Shown here: in pieces, positions 17,517 to 29,967 of the stretch
Layout of the letters: each line of letters begins with the position of its first letter
Numbering within the stretch: position 1 is the stretch's first letter
DNA from: Candidatus Hydrogenedens terephthalaticus JGI OTU-1
GTDB lineage: Bacteria > Hydrogenedentota > Hydrogenedentia > Hydrogenedentales > Hydrogenedentaceae
DNA: 64,000 bases
Direction of reading: 5' to 3'
NCBI GenBank assembly: GCA_000493945.1
Contig: AWNW01000001.1
Span: 102,071-166,070, forward strand
Translations under genes and position numbers: made by a program
Notes under the pieces: generated by a model
The model's database searches: none
Told to the model about the DNA's origin: nothing
Seen by the model: the letters and a program-made list of their open reading frames with translations, nothing else

Positions 17517-20366
17517 ATGAGTAAATCAGAATATATTGTTATACGCGGAGCTCGGCAACATAATCTTGCTAATATCAATCTGGATTTACCAAGGAACAAA
17601 CTTATCGTAATAACCGGATTAAGTGGTTCCGGGAAATCCAGCCTTGCTTTTGATACTCTTTATGCAGAAGGGCAGAGACGGTATGTTGAAAGTCTTTCTG
17701 CGTATGCCCGTCAATTCCTCGAACAAATGGAGAAACCGGATGTTGACCATATTGAGGGGTTAAGTCCGGCTATTTCGATAGAACAAAAGACTGTTCATAG
17801 AAATCCGCGTTCCACGGTTGGCACTGTAACCGAAATATATGATTATTTGCGGTTGCTTTTTGCTCGTGTGGGAACTCCCCATTGCTACAAATGCGGCAAG
17901 GTAATTTCTGCACAGACACCGCAACAAATTGTAGATAATATTATGGGTTTTCCGGAACAGACAAAAATCCAAATTTTAGCACCTGTGGTTCGTCAAAGAA
18001 AAGGGAACTATACAAAATTGTTTGATGAGATTAAAAAGTCCGGATTTGTTCGTGTTCGTGTAAACAAAACGATGTATCATGTGGATGATGAAATTAAGTT
18101 AGAACGATATAAAAAACATGATATTGAAATTGTGGTAGATAGACTTGTTATAAAATCGGATATACAGAAACGATTAACGGATTCTATAGAAACTGCACTA
18201 AAATTGGGGAATGGGTTGGTTCGTATCTGGTATGAAGTTCTTGGAAATCAACCTCAGGAAATATTACAAAGTGAAAAACTTTCCTGTATTGACTGCAATA
18301 TTTCCGTTGAAGAGTTAGAACCTCGCATGTTCTCTTTTAATAATCCTCACGGAGCATGCCCCGTATGTACTGGTTTAGGGACTGTTACTGAAATTGACCC
18401 AGAACTTGTTATCCCTAATCCCGATTTGTCTATAGCAGAAGGAGCTGTTGAACCGTGGAGCCAAAGACCCATTCTCGATTCCATGTATCGAAAGACACTT
18501 CGTATCATTTGTGAACATTATGGAGAAAGCCCTTTAACCCCGTGGAAGAACTTGTCAGACAAATTCAAAGAGGTCGTTCTTTATGGTTCGGGAGAGGAAT
18601 ACATCCGATTTACTTATCACATGGCGAATAGCAGTTATGAAACCTATAAGCCTTTTGAAGGGGTTATCCCTAATTTAGAAAGACGATATAGAGAGACTCA
18701 ATCCACTCGTGCTCGGGAAATGATCGAAAAATATATGGCTACCCATATATGTCGTTCCTGTCAGGGAACAAGGTTAAAACCTGAATCGCGTGCTGTTCGG
18801 ATTAATGGAAAGAATATTGTAGATGTAACGCGAATGTCCATCAAAGAAGCGAGGTCGTTTTTTGAAAATTTGCAGTTGACTGAATTTCAGAAAAAGATAG
18901 CAGAGAGAATATTGAAGGAAATCAACCTGCGATTGTCATTTCTTATGGATGTTGGGCTGGACTATCTAACCTTAGACCGTAGTGCCGGAACATTATCGGG
19001 CGGTGAATCACAACGGATTCGTTTAGCAAGTCAAATTGGTTCGGGATTGGTTGGTGTTATTTATGTTTTAGATGAGCCCAGTATTGGACTACATCCTCGT
19101 GATACGAATCGTTTAATTGAAACACTGGTGAAACTCAGGGATTTAGGAAATACCGTTATTGTGGTTGAACATGATGAATCAACGATTCGTTCCGCAGACC
19201 ATGTAATTGATTTGGGACCTGGTGCGGGTGTTCATGGGGGTAAAATTGTTGCCCAGGGACCGCCATCAAAGATTGCAAAATGTGCTAATTCGTGGACGGG
19301 TAAATACCTCGCCGGTAAATTTCATGTTTTTTGCCCAAAAGAACGAAGGAAACCGAGAAATAAATGGCTTATTCTACGAGGTGCTTCTTTAAATAATTTA
19401 AAAAATATAGATGTTTCTTTTCCTTTGGGGTTATTTGTTTGTATAACAGGAGTTTCGGGTTCTGGAAAATCCAGTTTAATTAATGAAACTTTATTTCCTG
19501 CAGTTCAAAATGCCATTCTCAAAAGAAAACCCGAAGTTAAACTTTTCTATTCACAAATAGAGGGGATAGAAAATATTGATAAAGTAATAGATATAGACCA
19601 GTCGCCTATTGGGAGAACGCCTCGTTCTAATCCGGCAACCTACACAGGTTTATTTACACCTATTCGTGAATTATTCAGCAAGGTGCCCGAAGCAAAAGCG
19701 CGTGGATATAGTGCGGGTAGGTTTAGTTTTAATGTAAAAGGGGGGCGTTGTGAAGCATGTGAGGGGAATGGCTATTTAACTATCGAAATGCAATTTCTAC
19801 CGGATGTGTATATTCCCTGCGATACCTGCCATGGTAAGAGGTATAACCGTGATACTTTACAAATCCAGTACAAAGGTAAAAATATAGCAGAGGTGCTGGA
19901 TATGACTGTCGAGGATGCTATGGATTTTTTTAAAAATATTCCACAAATATCGCGTCCCTTAGAAACCCTATTTGAAGTAGGTCTGGGATATATTAATTTA
20001 GGGCAACCTGCTACGACCCTTTCTGGGGGAGAAGCACAGCGGGTTAAATTAGCAACAGAATTGTTAAAAAGGCATACCGGAAATACGCTTTATATTCTGG
20101 ATGAGCCTACCACGGGACTACATGCGGTTGATGTTGACAGATTACTTCGTGTCTTACACCGACTTGTGGATTTGGGGAATACGGTTGTTGTGATAGAGCA
20201 TAACCTTGAAGTTATTCGAACTGCCGATTGGATTATAGACCTCGGTCCAGAGGGAGGAGACAGAGGAGGATATATTGTTGCGGAAGGTCCACCGGAAGAT
20301 ATAATAAAGGTAAAGAAATCATATACAGGTGAGTATTTAAAGGCGAGATTAGGTGATATTGTTTAG
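17517..20366 (+). CDS. uvrA: Excinuclease ABC subunit A
   Basis: DNA-damage sensor of nucleotide excision repair; a dimeric ABC ATPase that loads UvrB. Walker A loops are GLSGSGKSS (about 34-42) and GVSGSGKSS (about 646-654). Signature motifs LSGGESQR and LSGGEAQR are each followed by a Walker B ending LDEPS or LDEPT. One zinc site reads CIDC plus CPVC, and the C-terminal one CEAC plus CDTC, so both expected modules are intact. Length (949) is standard. No strong ribosome site lies right before the ATG. The URO-D-like gene follows within 50 bp. Confidence 0.98.
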   Translation: MSKSEYIVIRGARQHNLANINLDLPRNKLIVITGLSGSGKSSLAFDTLYAEGQRRYVESLSAYARQFLEQMEKPDVDHIEGLSPAISIEQKTVHRNPRSTVGTVTEIYDYLRLLFARVGTPHCYKCGKVISAQTPQQIVDNIMGFPEQTKIQILAPVVRQRKGNYTKLFDEIKKSGFVRVRVNKTMYHVDDEIKLERYKKHDIEIVVDRLVIKSDIQKRLTDSIETALKLGNGLVRIWYEVLGNQPQEILQSEKLSCIDCNISVEELEPRMFSFNNPHGACPVCTGLGTVTEIDPELVIPNPDLSIAEGAVEPWSQRPILDSMYRKTLRIICEHYGESPLTPWKNLSDKFKEVVLYGSGEEYIRFTYHMANSSYETYKPFEGVIPNLERRYRETQSTRAREMIEKYMATHICRSCQGTRLKPESRAVRINGKNIVDVTRMSIKEARSFFENLQLTEFQKKIAERILKEINLRLSFLMDVGLDYLTLDRSAGTLSGGESQRIRLASQIGSGLVGVIYVLDEPSIGLHPRDTNRLIETLVKLRDLGNTVIVVEHDESTIRSADHVIDLGPGAGVHGGKIVAQGPPSKIAKCANSWTGKYLAGKFHVFCPKERRKPRNKWLILRGASLNNLKNIDVSFPLGLFVCITGVSGSGKSSLINETLFPAVQNAILKRKPEVKLFYSQIEGIENIDKVIDIDQSPIGRTPRSNPATYTGLFTPIRELFSKVPEAKARGYSAGRFSFNVKGGRCEACEGNGYLTIEMQFLPDVYIPCDTCHGKRYNRDTLQIQYKGKNIAEVLDMTVEDAMDFFKNIPQISRPLETLFEVGLGYINLGQPATTLSGGEAQRVKLATELLKRHTGNTLYILDEPTTGLHAVDVDRLLRVLHRLVDLGNTVVVIEHNLEVIRTADWIIDLGPEGGDRGGYIVAEGPPEDIIKVKKSYTGEYLKARLGDIV

Positions 20367-20411
20367 GAATTATGATAATATAAAATAAACAATAAATTGG
20401 AAGGGTATGGT

Positions 20412-21419
20412 ATGAATTCTTATGAACGGTATGTGAAAACAATTCGTAATGAGCCTGTGGATTTCCTCCCTCGTTTGCCTATAGTTATGTCTTTTGCGAC
20501 CCATTATATCGGGTGTAATTATCGGCAGTTTGTTACAGATTATAATGTGCTCGTTAATGCCAATGAAGCATGTATTCGGGATTTTGGTTATGACCAGTGG
20601 AGTGCCATATCAGACCCTTTCCGTGAAACTTCGGGTTTTGGAGCGGTATTAGAATATCCCGAAGATGCCGTTCCGCGTTGTCCCAATCCGCCTTTGCATG
20701 AAAATCAAGATTTTTCGAGACTTCCTATTCCAGACCCTTACAATGCACCGCGGATGTATGACCGAATTTTGGCTGTTCGTGAAATGAGAAATCGTGCTAA
20801 AAACGAATACTCTGTTATGGGTTGGGTAGAAGGTCCCGCTGCAGAAGCAGCGGATTTGAGAGGGGTAACGGATTTTTTAATGGATTTATTGGTTCAACCT
20901 GATTATGTAAATGAATTGATGAGTTTTTGTGTGGATACCGCAATTAATTTTGCTCTGGCACAATTGAAAGAAGGAGCAGATACCATAGGGATTGGAGATG
21001 CTATTGCGAGTCAGGTTTCACCGGAGACTTATCGCGATTTAATATTCCCCCATGAATATCGTTTGATGAAAGCCATAAAAGAAGCAGGAGGATTTGTTCG
21101 ATTGCATATTTGTGGTAATACAAGACATTTATTGCCGTATTGGAAAGATTTACCCTGCGATGTATATGATTTGGATTGGTACGTTCCCTTAAAAGAAGCA
21201 CGGGAGATTCTGGGAAATAACGCTGTCCTGGTGACAAACCTGGACCCTGTGCGGGAAGTTATGGAATCCACACCTGAGGTTATCTATCAAAAACATTTGG
21301 AGTTGTATAAAGAAGTAGGACCTCCGCTAATGATTGGTGCTGGCTGTGAAATTCCCGGAGATACTCCATTTGAAAATTTCAGGGCAGTGTGTAAACCTGT
21401 GGAATATAGCAGGGGATAG
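20412..21419 (+). CDS. Uroporphyrinogen-decarboxylase-like (URO-D family) protein
   Basis: TIM-barrel protein of the URO-D/cobalamin-methyltransferase superfamily (about 335 residues). Recognisable segments are DYNVLVNANEACIRDFGYD, GWVEGPAAEAADLRG, GADTIGIGDAIASQ and the C-terminal GAGCEIPGDTPFENF. The N-terminal Arg cluster and substrate Asp of true HemE are not clearly conserved, and heme-pathway genes are absent nearby. Methyl transfer or a catabolic role is therefore as likely as haem synthesis. I chose the ATG at 20412, which follows GGAAGG by 7 bp, over the upstream in-frame TTG at 20397. Confidence 0.85.
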   Translation: MNSYERYVKTIRNEPVDFLPRLPIVMSFATHYIGCNYRQFVTDYNVLVNANEACIRDFGYDQWSAISDPFRETSGFGAVLEYPEDAVPRCPNPPLHENQDFSRLPIPDPYNAPRMYDRILAVREMRNRAKNEYSVMGWVEGPAAEAADLRGVTDFLMDLLVQPDYVNELMSFCVDTAINFALAQLKEGADTIGIGDAIASQVSPETYRDLIFPHEYRLMKAIKEAGGFVRLHICGNTRHLLPYWKDLPCDVYDLDWYVPLKEAREILGNNAVLVTNLDPVREVMESTPEVIYQKHLELYKEVGPPLMIGAGCEIPGDTPFENFRAVCKPVEYSRG

Positions 21420-21428
21420 GAATTAGAA

Positions 21429-22379
21429 TCACAATTTTTTTGTCCAGATTTGACGAGAAATCAGGTTAATAAACTCCGACCATTTATCTCCTTTTTTTAT
21501 GGTTTCTTGTTCTATTCTTGTTAAGGCGTAGGTTTGTGCATCTAAGTTATCTAAATAATGCAGTATCATGGCTTCTACTGTTTTGGGGACTACGGGAGAA
21601 CCATTTTCCAGTTCGCCATGGTGAGCCAGAATACAATGAAGTAAATGAAGTCGCAAGTCTTCAGGAAATCCCTCGATTGTCTGTATTTTTTCCGATATAA
21701 GAATAGCACCAATAACAAGGTGTCCTAATAATTTTCCTGCATCTGTATAGTCAATCAGCATAGGGTTATCGGTTAGTTCATGAACTTTTCCAATGTCATG
21801 TAAAAAACAAGCAGTTATCAATAAATCTTTATTTACATTTGGATATAACTCGCAAACTACGGAGGCTATTTTTATCAGTTCATAACAATGTCGAATGAGG
21901 CCTCCGCGAACTTCATGGTGCCATTTTTTCGCCGCAGGTATGTTTTGCATGGCATTGATTAATTTTGTATCGTTACGGATAGATTGTAATAATTTTTTTA
22001 GCCATGGGTTCTTTATTGAATCAAGCATTGACCATAGTTCTGTTAAATATTTTGTATTGGATTCTTCAGGTAACATTAAATCTTCCTTTGCGTATTGTTC
22101 TCTTCCGAGTGGGATTATATTTGTTGCATGGATTTGTAGTTTATCTTTATACAATTTAATAACCCCTTTGACTACTACAACATCTCCCACCTCTATTCTT
22201 CTTGCTGTCTCTTCAGGTTTGTCCCATAACACTCCACCCATTTCCCCTGTTTTATCACGAACAACAAATCCCAAAAACTTATCTCCGGAAGGTTGTTCTC
22301 TTAAATTTTTTGTTATAAGAATGAAATAGTCGTTTACCTCATTCCCCTCATATAAATCAGAAATGTATTGGTTCTTCAT
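21429..22379 (-). CDS. YhaM-type OB-fold / HD-domain 3'-5' exonuclease
   Basis: The N-terminal OB-fold (about 15-95; FLGFVVRDKTGEMGGVLWD, VGDVVVVKGVIKLY) is of the tRNA-anticodon-binding type. It is followed by an HD phosphohydrolase domain with HHEVRGGLIRHC, FLHDIGKVHEL and HCILAHHGE as metal ligands. This order and the length (316) match B. subtilis YhaM, a metal-dependent 3'-5' exonuclease acting on RNA and single-stranded DNA. The gene is last in a tight minus-strand run with the TAXI-type and rfbC genes; the gap from the TAXI gene is 12 bp. Confidence 0.9.
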   Translation of the reverse strand: MKNQYISDLYEGNEVNDYFILITKNLREQPSGDKFLGFVVRDKTGEMGGVLWDKPEETARRIEVGDVVVVKGVIKLYKDKLQIHATNIIPLGREQYAKEDLMLPEESNTKYLTELWSMLDSIKNPWLKKLLQSIRNDTKLINAMQNIPAAKKWHHEVRGGLIRHCYELIKIASVVCELYPNVNKDLLITACFLHDIGKVHELTDNPMLIDYTDAGKLLGHLVIGAILISEKIQTIEGFPEDLRLHLLHCILAHHGELENGSPVVPKTVEAMILHYLDNLDAQTYALTRIEQETIKKGDKWSEFINLISRQIWTKKL

Positions 22380-22391
22380 ATATCTTCCTAT

Positions 22392-23951
22392 CTATTTAAT
22401 ATCTTGTTCTTGTTTATCTTCTTCAAGGTTAAACAATAGCAATTGTTGTACCTGTTCTTTTGGAATTTGTGGAGATACAGGTGCTTTTAGATATTTATCT
22501 TTTTCATCAATAAAAGTTCTTGGAATAGATTGGGGAGATTGTGCTTCTAAATCTGGAGTTTGTGTTGGTGGCATGGTTAAGTTTTCTGGTGAAAGTTCAG
22601 TAATAGTTTTATTCTTATTTAAATATTCAAAATATCTCTCATTAAATTCTAATAGTTGATGGAGGATATTTAAGTAAAGTAGCATAACTGCTTTTTCGGA
22701 GATGAAATTTTGTCTATAACTTTCCAATGCCCAATTGTAAATGGATTTTATCCGCTTTAAGCGAATCAGGATTTCATCGTTAGAAAGACCTATTTCCCAA
22801 TGGTATTTTAAAGATTTTACTTCTTCCCACCTTTTCTCTAATTCTTCTTCATAGGGCTTGTTTTTTCGTTTCAGCCATATATTAAGTAGTTGCTTTAATA
22901 ATAGGATTGCGATAAGAATAAAAATAAAAGAGAAACCAAGCGTTTTTATCTCTGTTCGGGTTAATGGCTTGTTCTTATTAAAATATGTCAAAGCGATAGG
23001 ATGAATATCAAGAAAAGCAGGTGGAATAAAGGCACTACAAGTAGATTCATATTCGGGAGATGACAATATAAATTCTGAAGAAAACCATGCGTTTACTACT
23101 TCTCGAACAGTGGAGTTCGGAATTTTTTTAGAAATAGCCAGAATATTTTTAATGCAAATTAAATCCAGAGAACCGTAGAGGGGGATATTTGAGTTTTTAA
23201 CATATAATCCGGGTATTGTTATTGAAAACTCTTTTGATTGCTGAATTGGGACAATCTGATACCAGTTTTTATATAAAAAATCTCGAATTAGGGACGAATT
23301 GATTCCTTCAACCCATACTACGGCTTCTATTTCTCCATTAGAAAAAGACTTTTCTATATTATAGATTTTCTGGGTCTTTAATTCTGGGGGTACATCAAAA
23401 TTATAAAATTTAATTAACTGTTCTGTTATATAAACTCCTGTAGATATGTCCCCGAAAAATCCAATTTTTTTTCCTGCTAACATTTGAAATTCTTCAAACC
23501 CATAGTTTTTAGGGGCAATGATATAAATTCCTTTCTCACCTGCTGTTGAAAGAGCCATAAGTTTGTTTTTTTGTATCAGAGCTGATATAGATGAAATAAT
23601 GGCGATGTCCCCTTTACCTTTTATTAACATGTCCATAGGTGAAGCATTTTTTTCACAATCTATTTCTTTAATAACGATTTTTTTGTTTTTTTGTTTTAAT
23701 GATTCGATAAGTGATGATATACAACTACGGTCATATTCGCTGTTGTCGGGGATAATGATTTTTAAACTCTGGATACGAGCAAATGCTTTGCCCAAATATT
23801 TATAGAAAATGTCTTGAGTTTGATGGGGAAATAATGCAGATGTAATTGTAACAATGATAAGAAGGGATACAATTATGTAGTAGAGGAAATATATATATTT
23901 ACTTAAAAGCAAATCCTGTAATTTACTGAAAAATGAGGAAATTTTTGACAT
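22392..23951 (-). CDS. Membrane-anchored TAXI/NMT1-like solute-binding protein
   Basis: One N-terminal membrane helix (about 18-42) is followed by a ~250-residue domain resembling TAXI-type periplasmic binding proteins. Visible family-like parts are KGKGDIAIISS, the segment KKIGFFGDISTGVY and the pair IEAVVWVEG. A second helix (about 332-352) leads to a ~165-residue charged, helical tail ending in a Pro-rich stretch. The expected layout is binding domain outside, tail inside. No TRAP permease subunit is next to it, and the soluble tail is unlike a transporter receptor, so signalling or lipid/cell-wall sensing is possible. The 15-bp gap from rfbC points to cotranscription. Confidence 0.7.
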   Translation of the reverse strand: MSKISSFFSKLQDLLLSKYIYFLYYIIVSLLIIVTITSALFPHQTQDIFYKYLGKAFARIQSLKIIIPDNSEYDRSCISSLIESLKQKNKKIVIKEIDCEKNASPMDMLIKGKGDIAIISSISALIQKNKLMALSTAGEKGIYIIAPKNYGFEEFQMLAGKKIGFFGDISTGVYITEQLIKFYNFDVPPELKTQKIYNIEKSFSNGEIEAVVWVEGINSSLIRDFLYKNWYQIVPIQQSKEFSITIPGLYVKNSNIPLYGSLDLICIKNILAISKKIPNSTVREVVNAWFSSEFILSSPEYESTCSAFIPPAFLDIHPIALTYFNKNKPLTRTEIKTLGFSFIFILIAILLLKQLLNIWLKRKNKPYEEELEKRWEEVKSLKYHWEIGLSNDEILIRLKRIKSIYNWALESYRQNFISEKAVMLLYLNILHQLLEFNERYFEYLNKNKTITELSPENLTMPPTQTPDLEAQSPQSIPRTFIDEKDKYLKAPVSPQIPKEQVQQLLLFNLEEDKQEQDIK

Positions 23952-23966
23952 TTCTAATACCCGAAT

Positions 23967-24539
23967 TTATTCTTCTTTATATAGAAAATTATATTCTGCT
24001 TTTTCCAGCGGAGGGGCATTTTTATCTTTTTCAGAGATGATAAGAGGTTCACGGGGCCATTGAATACCTATACGGGGACAACGGTAAGATACAGAACGCT
24101 CTGCCTGCATATTGTAGAAAGATGTGCATTTATATAATACATGAGTATTATCGTAGAGGCTAAGAAAACCGTGAGCAAAACCTACGGGTACCCATAAGAG
24201 GCTCAGTTCTTCTTCCGTAAGGTAGAAACCTTCCCATTTCCCAAAAGTTGGAGAACCTGTGCGTAAGTCAACCACGACATCATATATCCCACCACTGATA
24301 CAGCAGACTAATTTGCCCATGCCATGAGGTTCTAATTGATAATGCATTCCTCGTAATACACCCTTCTGGGATTTACTTAAATTATCCTGAACAAATGTTT
24401 CAGAGAAACCTGCCTTTTTTAATTCTTCCAGATGATACAGTTCTGTAAAGAAACCCCGTATATCACTAAATTTTCCAATTTTGAAGAGCATAACACCTTT
24501 TAAACTGCAATTATTTATACTTTGTATAATCATAATCAA
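23967..24539 (-). CDS. rfbC: dTDP-4-dehydrorhamnose 3,5-epimerase
   Basis: Cupin-fold enzyme of dTDP-L-rhamnose synthesis for surface polysaccharide. Typical segments are FSDIRGFF, QDNLSKSQKGVLRGMHYQ (catalytic His66), GGIYDVVVDLRTGSPTFG and VPVGFAHGF. The usual WNDP near the active-site lid is replaced by SYRCP, so product specificity could differ from classic RmlC. Other rml genes are absent from the window. ATG at 24539 is used; in-frame ATGs just downstream are alternatives. Confidence 0.9.
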   Translation of the reverse strand: MIMIIQSINNCSLKGVMLFKIGKFSDIRGFFTELYHLEELKKAGFSETFVQDNLSKSQKGVLRGMHYQLEPHGMGKLVCCISGGIYDVVVDLRTGSPTFGKWEGFYLTEEELSLLWVPVGFAHGFLSLYDNTHVLYKCTSFYNMQAERSVSYRCPRIGIQWPREPLIISEKDKNAPPLEKAEYNFLYKEE

Positions 24540-24658
24540 GGTTCTCCATCAGTTGATAATTTATACTACAAATCATTTAATATATCACAATGATAAGAAG
24601 ATATTTTAACATTCTATCATTTATCTTACCAAAGAAAAATTAATGCGTAAAGGAATGA

Positions 24659-27844
<3,186 letters not shown>

Positions 27845-27915
27845 ATAGTTAAGAATCTCTAAATTATCTAAATTACCTGAATAAATTAAAAGAAATCTGC
27901 GATATAATTGGACTT

Positions 27916-29286
27916 CTATTTGGTATAGACTTTGCGTTCAAATGCGTTAGGGATGTTCATTTCCTCTCGATATTTTGATATGGTTCTACGAGCAATTTTT
28001 ATCCCTTCTTTTTGTTGGATTAATTCAGCGATTTGCTGGTCGCTTAAAGGTTTTGTTTTATCTTCTTCATCTATGATTCTTTTGATTATGGATTGGACTG
28101 TGCGTGATGATTTTTCGTTTTCACCTTCATTTGTTTTAATACCCCCTGAGAAGAAATAACGGAATTCAAAAATTCCTTGAGGTGTGGACATGTATTTTCC
28201 CGCAATACATCGGGAGATAGTAGATTCATGTATATTAATTCGGTCAGCAATAATTTTGTATGTTAAGGGTTTTAAATAGTCAACCCCTTTACGCATAAAC
28301 TCTTCCTGTAGGATGGCTATTTCTTTTGCGACCTTATATAAAGTGCTGTTTCTTAGTTCAAGGCATTTTATTAATCGAATTGCAGAATCTTTATATTTCT
28401 TTATCTGTTCCTTTTCTTCCTTAGGTAATATCTTTATTTGTTCTTTTTTTATAGGTTCAACATATTTTATTTCGGGAAGGCGCTTATCGTATATCTCAAT
28501 AGCGAGTTCATCATCTTTGGTAAATTTCACGATTACATCAGGTATGATATCGTTTGGTTCACCAGGAAACAAATGTCCGGGGAATAGATTTAAGGTCTTT
28601 AACAAGTTAATTAGTTCTTCTACTTTATAGGGTTCTATTTTTAATCCCCGTGCAATTTTTGGAATTTGTCGGTGGGTAAGTTCATCGAAATATTCATCTA
28701 CTAACTTTTTCAGAAGTGTATTTTCGGGATATAGTTGTTCGATCTGGATTAATAAACATTCTCTTGCATTTCTTGCTCCTACCCCAGAGGGGTCAAATCC
28801 CTGTATTTTTTTCAAAACCTTTTCAACTGTTTCAATTTCTACACCAAATTCTTTGGATATCTCTTCCATATCTCCAGTAAAATATCCACGAGAATCAATA
28901 CTTGCTATGATACTTTCTCCTATCTGGACTTCCATAGGGTCATTAATCTCAATTTGTAATTGTTTCATTAAATGATTGCTAAGAGTTTCCTGATTTCTCA
29001 CATTGATAAATTGCTTCTCTACCCATTCAGATATTTCCGGGTTGTAACTTAAATCTGTAAATCTGTCTGTTCTATTGTAATCTTGTTCCCTAACAGAGAT
29101 TGGTTCATCTTCGTTATCTTTGTATTCTATTTCTAAATAGGGGTTATTCTCTGCCTCTTGTATGACATATTGTTCTAATTCGATGGAGGGCATTTGTAAT
29201 ATTTGCAATGACTGTTGTTGGAACAACGATAACTGTAATTCCTGCCTTTGTTGTAAAAATTGTCTCGCTTCTAACTTCATTCTCAA
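27916..29286 (-). CDS. rpoN: RNA polymerase sigma-54 factor
   Basis: All three regions are present. The Gln/Leu-rich region I (about 8-50; LQLSLFQQQSLQILQMPSIE) meets activators. The core-binding region has the GVGARNARECL segment. The C-terminal part contains the HTH around IHESTISRCIAGKYM and the RpoN box ARRTISKYREEMNIP (432-446) that reads the -24 element. Length (456) is normal. No sigma-54 activator (AAA+ family) lies in the window. The gene is divergent from the small secreted dockerin-like gene. Confidence 0.98.
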   Translation of the reverse strand: MRMKLEARQFLQQRQELQLSLFQQQSLQILQMPSIELEQYVIQEAENNPYLEIEYKDNEDEPISVREQDYNRTDRFTDLSYNPEISEWVEKQFINVRNQETLSNHLMKQLQIEINDPMEVQIGESIIASIDSRGYFTGDMEEISKEFGVEIETVEKVLKKIQGFDPSGVGARNARECLLIQIEQLYPENTLLKKLVDEYFDELTHRQIPKIARGLKIEPYKVEELINLLKTLNLFPGHLFPGEPNDIIPDVIVKFTKDDELAIEIYDKRLPEIKYVEPIKKEQIKILPKEEKEQIKKYKDSAIRLIKCLELRNSTLYKVAKEIAILQEEFMRKGVDYLKPLTYKIIADRINIHESTISRCIAGKYMSTPQGIFEFRYFFSGGIKTNEGENEKSSRTVQSIIKRIIDEEDKTKPLSDQQIAELIQQKEGIKIARRTISKYREEMNIPNAFERKVYTK

Positions 29287-29390
29287 AATCCCATAATTAA
29301 AAATACATTTTTAAATTTAAAATATAATAAAAAACTACAAAAATATTTTAACAGAAAAAAGTTCAAATTTGATATTTATTTTAAACATAT

Positions 29391-29402
29391 TTGTGGTATA
29401 AT
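29391..29402 (+). promoter_or_regulatory. Extended -10 promoter TTGTGGTATAAT, gene 29425
   Basis: Extended -10 (TGnTATAAT) with no clear -35. The same 12-mer occurs at 29928 and, with one change, at 33468. Transcription from here would begin near 29409, which argues for the ATG at 29425 rather than the one at 29407. Confidence 0.55.
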
Positions 29403-29424
29403 ATTTATGTTGAGGAGTTATGAT

Positions 29425-29883
29425 ATGAAGAAGTTCGTTTGTATTTTTGCAATCGGTGGAATGTTTTTATATCCCATAACAATGATGGGTACATTTCAGA
29501 ATTTAAATGTGGCATTATGGCAAAGTGTTTTAACTTCTATATTAAATCAAGCAGACTCCTCAATTGTTGCAGAAGTAAAAGACATGAATGGGGATTCCAC
29601 GGTTGATGTTCGTGATTTATGTATGATTGTTCAAAAGATTAAAAATGAAAAGACAAAAATCCCTACATCAAGAACATTAAAAAATTTCGTTTTATATAGT
29701 TCTGTGCTAAGAACAGAAAAAACTTTGCTCTCCTTAAAAAATTTAAATAATCATAATAATTTAATTGAGACAGATTTTTGTCATAATAAAGAAGAAAATA
29801 TCACAAAGCAGTATAATGTCATATCGAAAGATGTGAAAATAAAGATTTTTTCAAAAATACCTTTCCTACCTCTTCTATGTTAA
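29425..29883 (+). CDS. Small secreted protein with a dockerin-like half-repeat
   Basis: I start it at ATG 29425, 7 bp after GAGGAG; an in-frame ATG at 29407 lies on the predicted transcription start. The 152-residue product has a signal peptide (about 1-22). It then carries one loop-helix unit, DMNGDSTVDVRDLCMIVQKI, matching one half of a type I dockerin (DxNGDxxVxxxDL). The last ~90 residues are Lys/Asn-rich without a recognisable fold. A single dockerin half does not normally bind cohesin alone, so it may dimerise or be degenerate. It lies just before the large PEG protein but has its own promoter-like sequence. Confidence 0.7.
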   Translation: MKKFVCIFAIGGMFLYPITMMGTFQNLNVALWQSVLTSILNQADSSIVAEVKDMNGDSTVDVRDLCMIVQKIKNEKTKIPTSRTLKNFVLYSSVLRTEKTLLSLKNLNNHNNLIETDFCHNKEENITKQYNVISKDVKIKIFSKIPFLPLLC

Positions 29884-29927
29884 ATTTTCCCACCTATCAT
29901 TAAGATTTTTTAAGATAAGATAAACTT

Positions 29928-29939
29928 TTGTGGTATAAT
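29928..29939 (+). promoter_or_regulatory. Extended -10 promoter TTGTGGTATAAT, gene 29968
   Basis: Identical 12-mer to that at 29391-29402. AAGGAG (29955-29960) is placed 7 bp before the ATG at 29968, giving a compact leader of about 20 bases. No convincing -35. Confidence 0.55.
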
Positions 29940-29967
29940 TAATTACAAAATAAGAAGGAGTTACACA

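Noticed and set aside
27916..29286. Sigma-54 (-24/-12) promoters near rpoN or the secreted-protein genes
   Set aside because: No TGGCAC-N5-TTGC pattern was found in the intergenic regions I read; no bacterial enhancer-binding activator is in the window.
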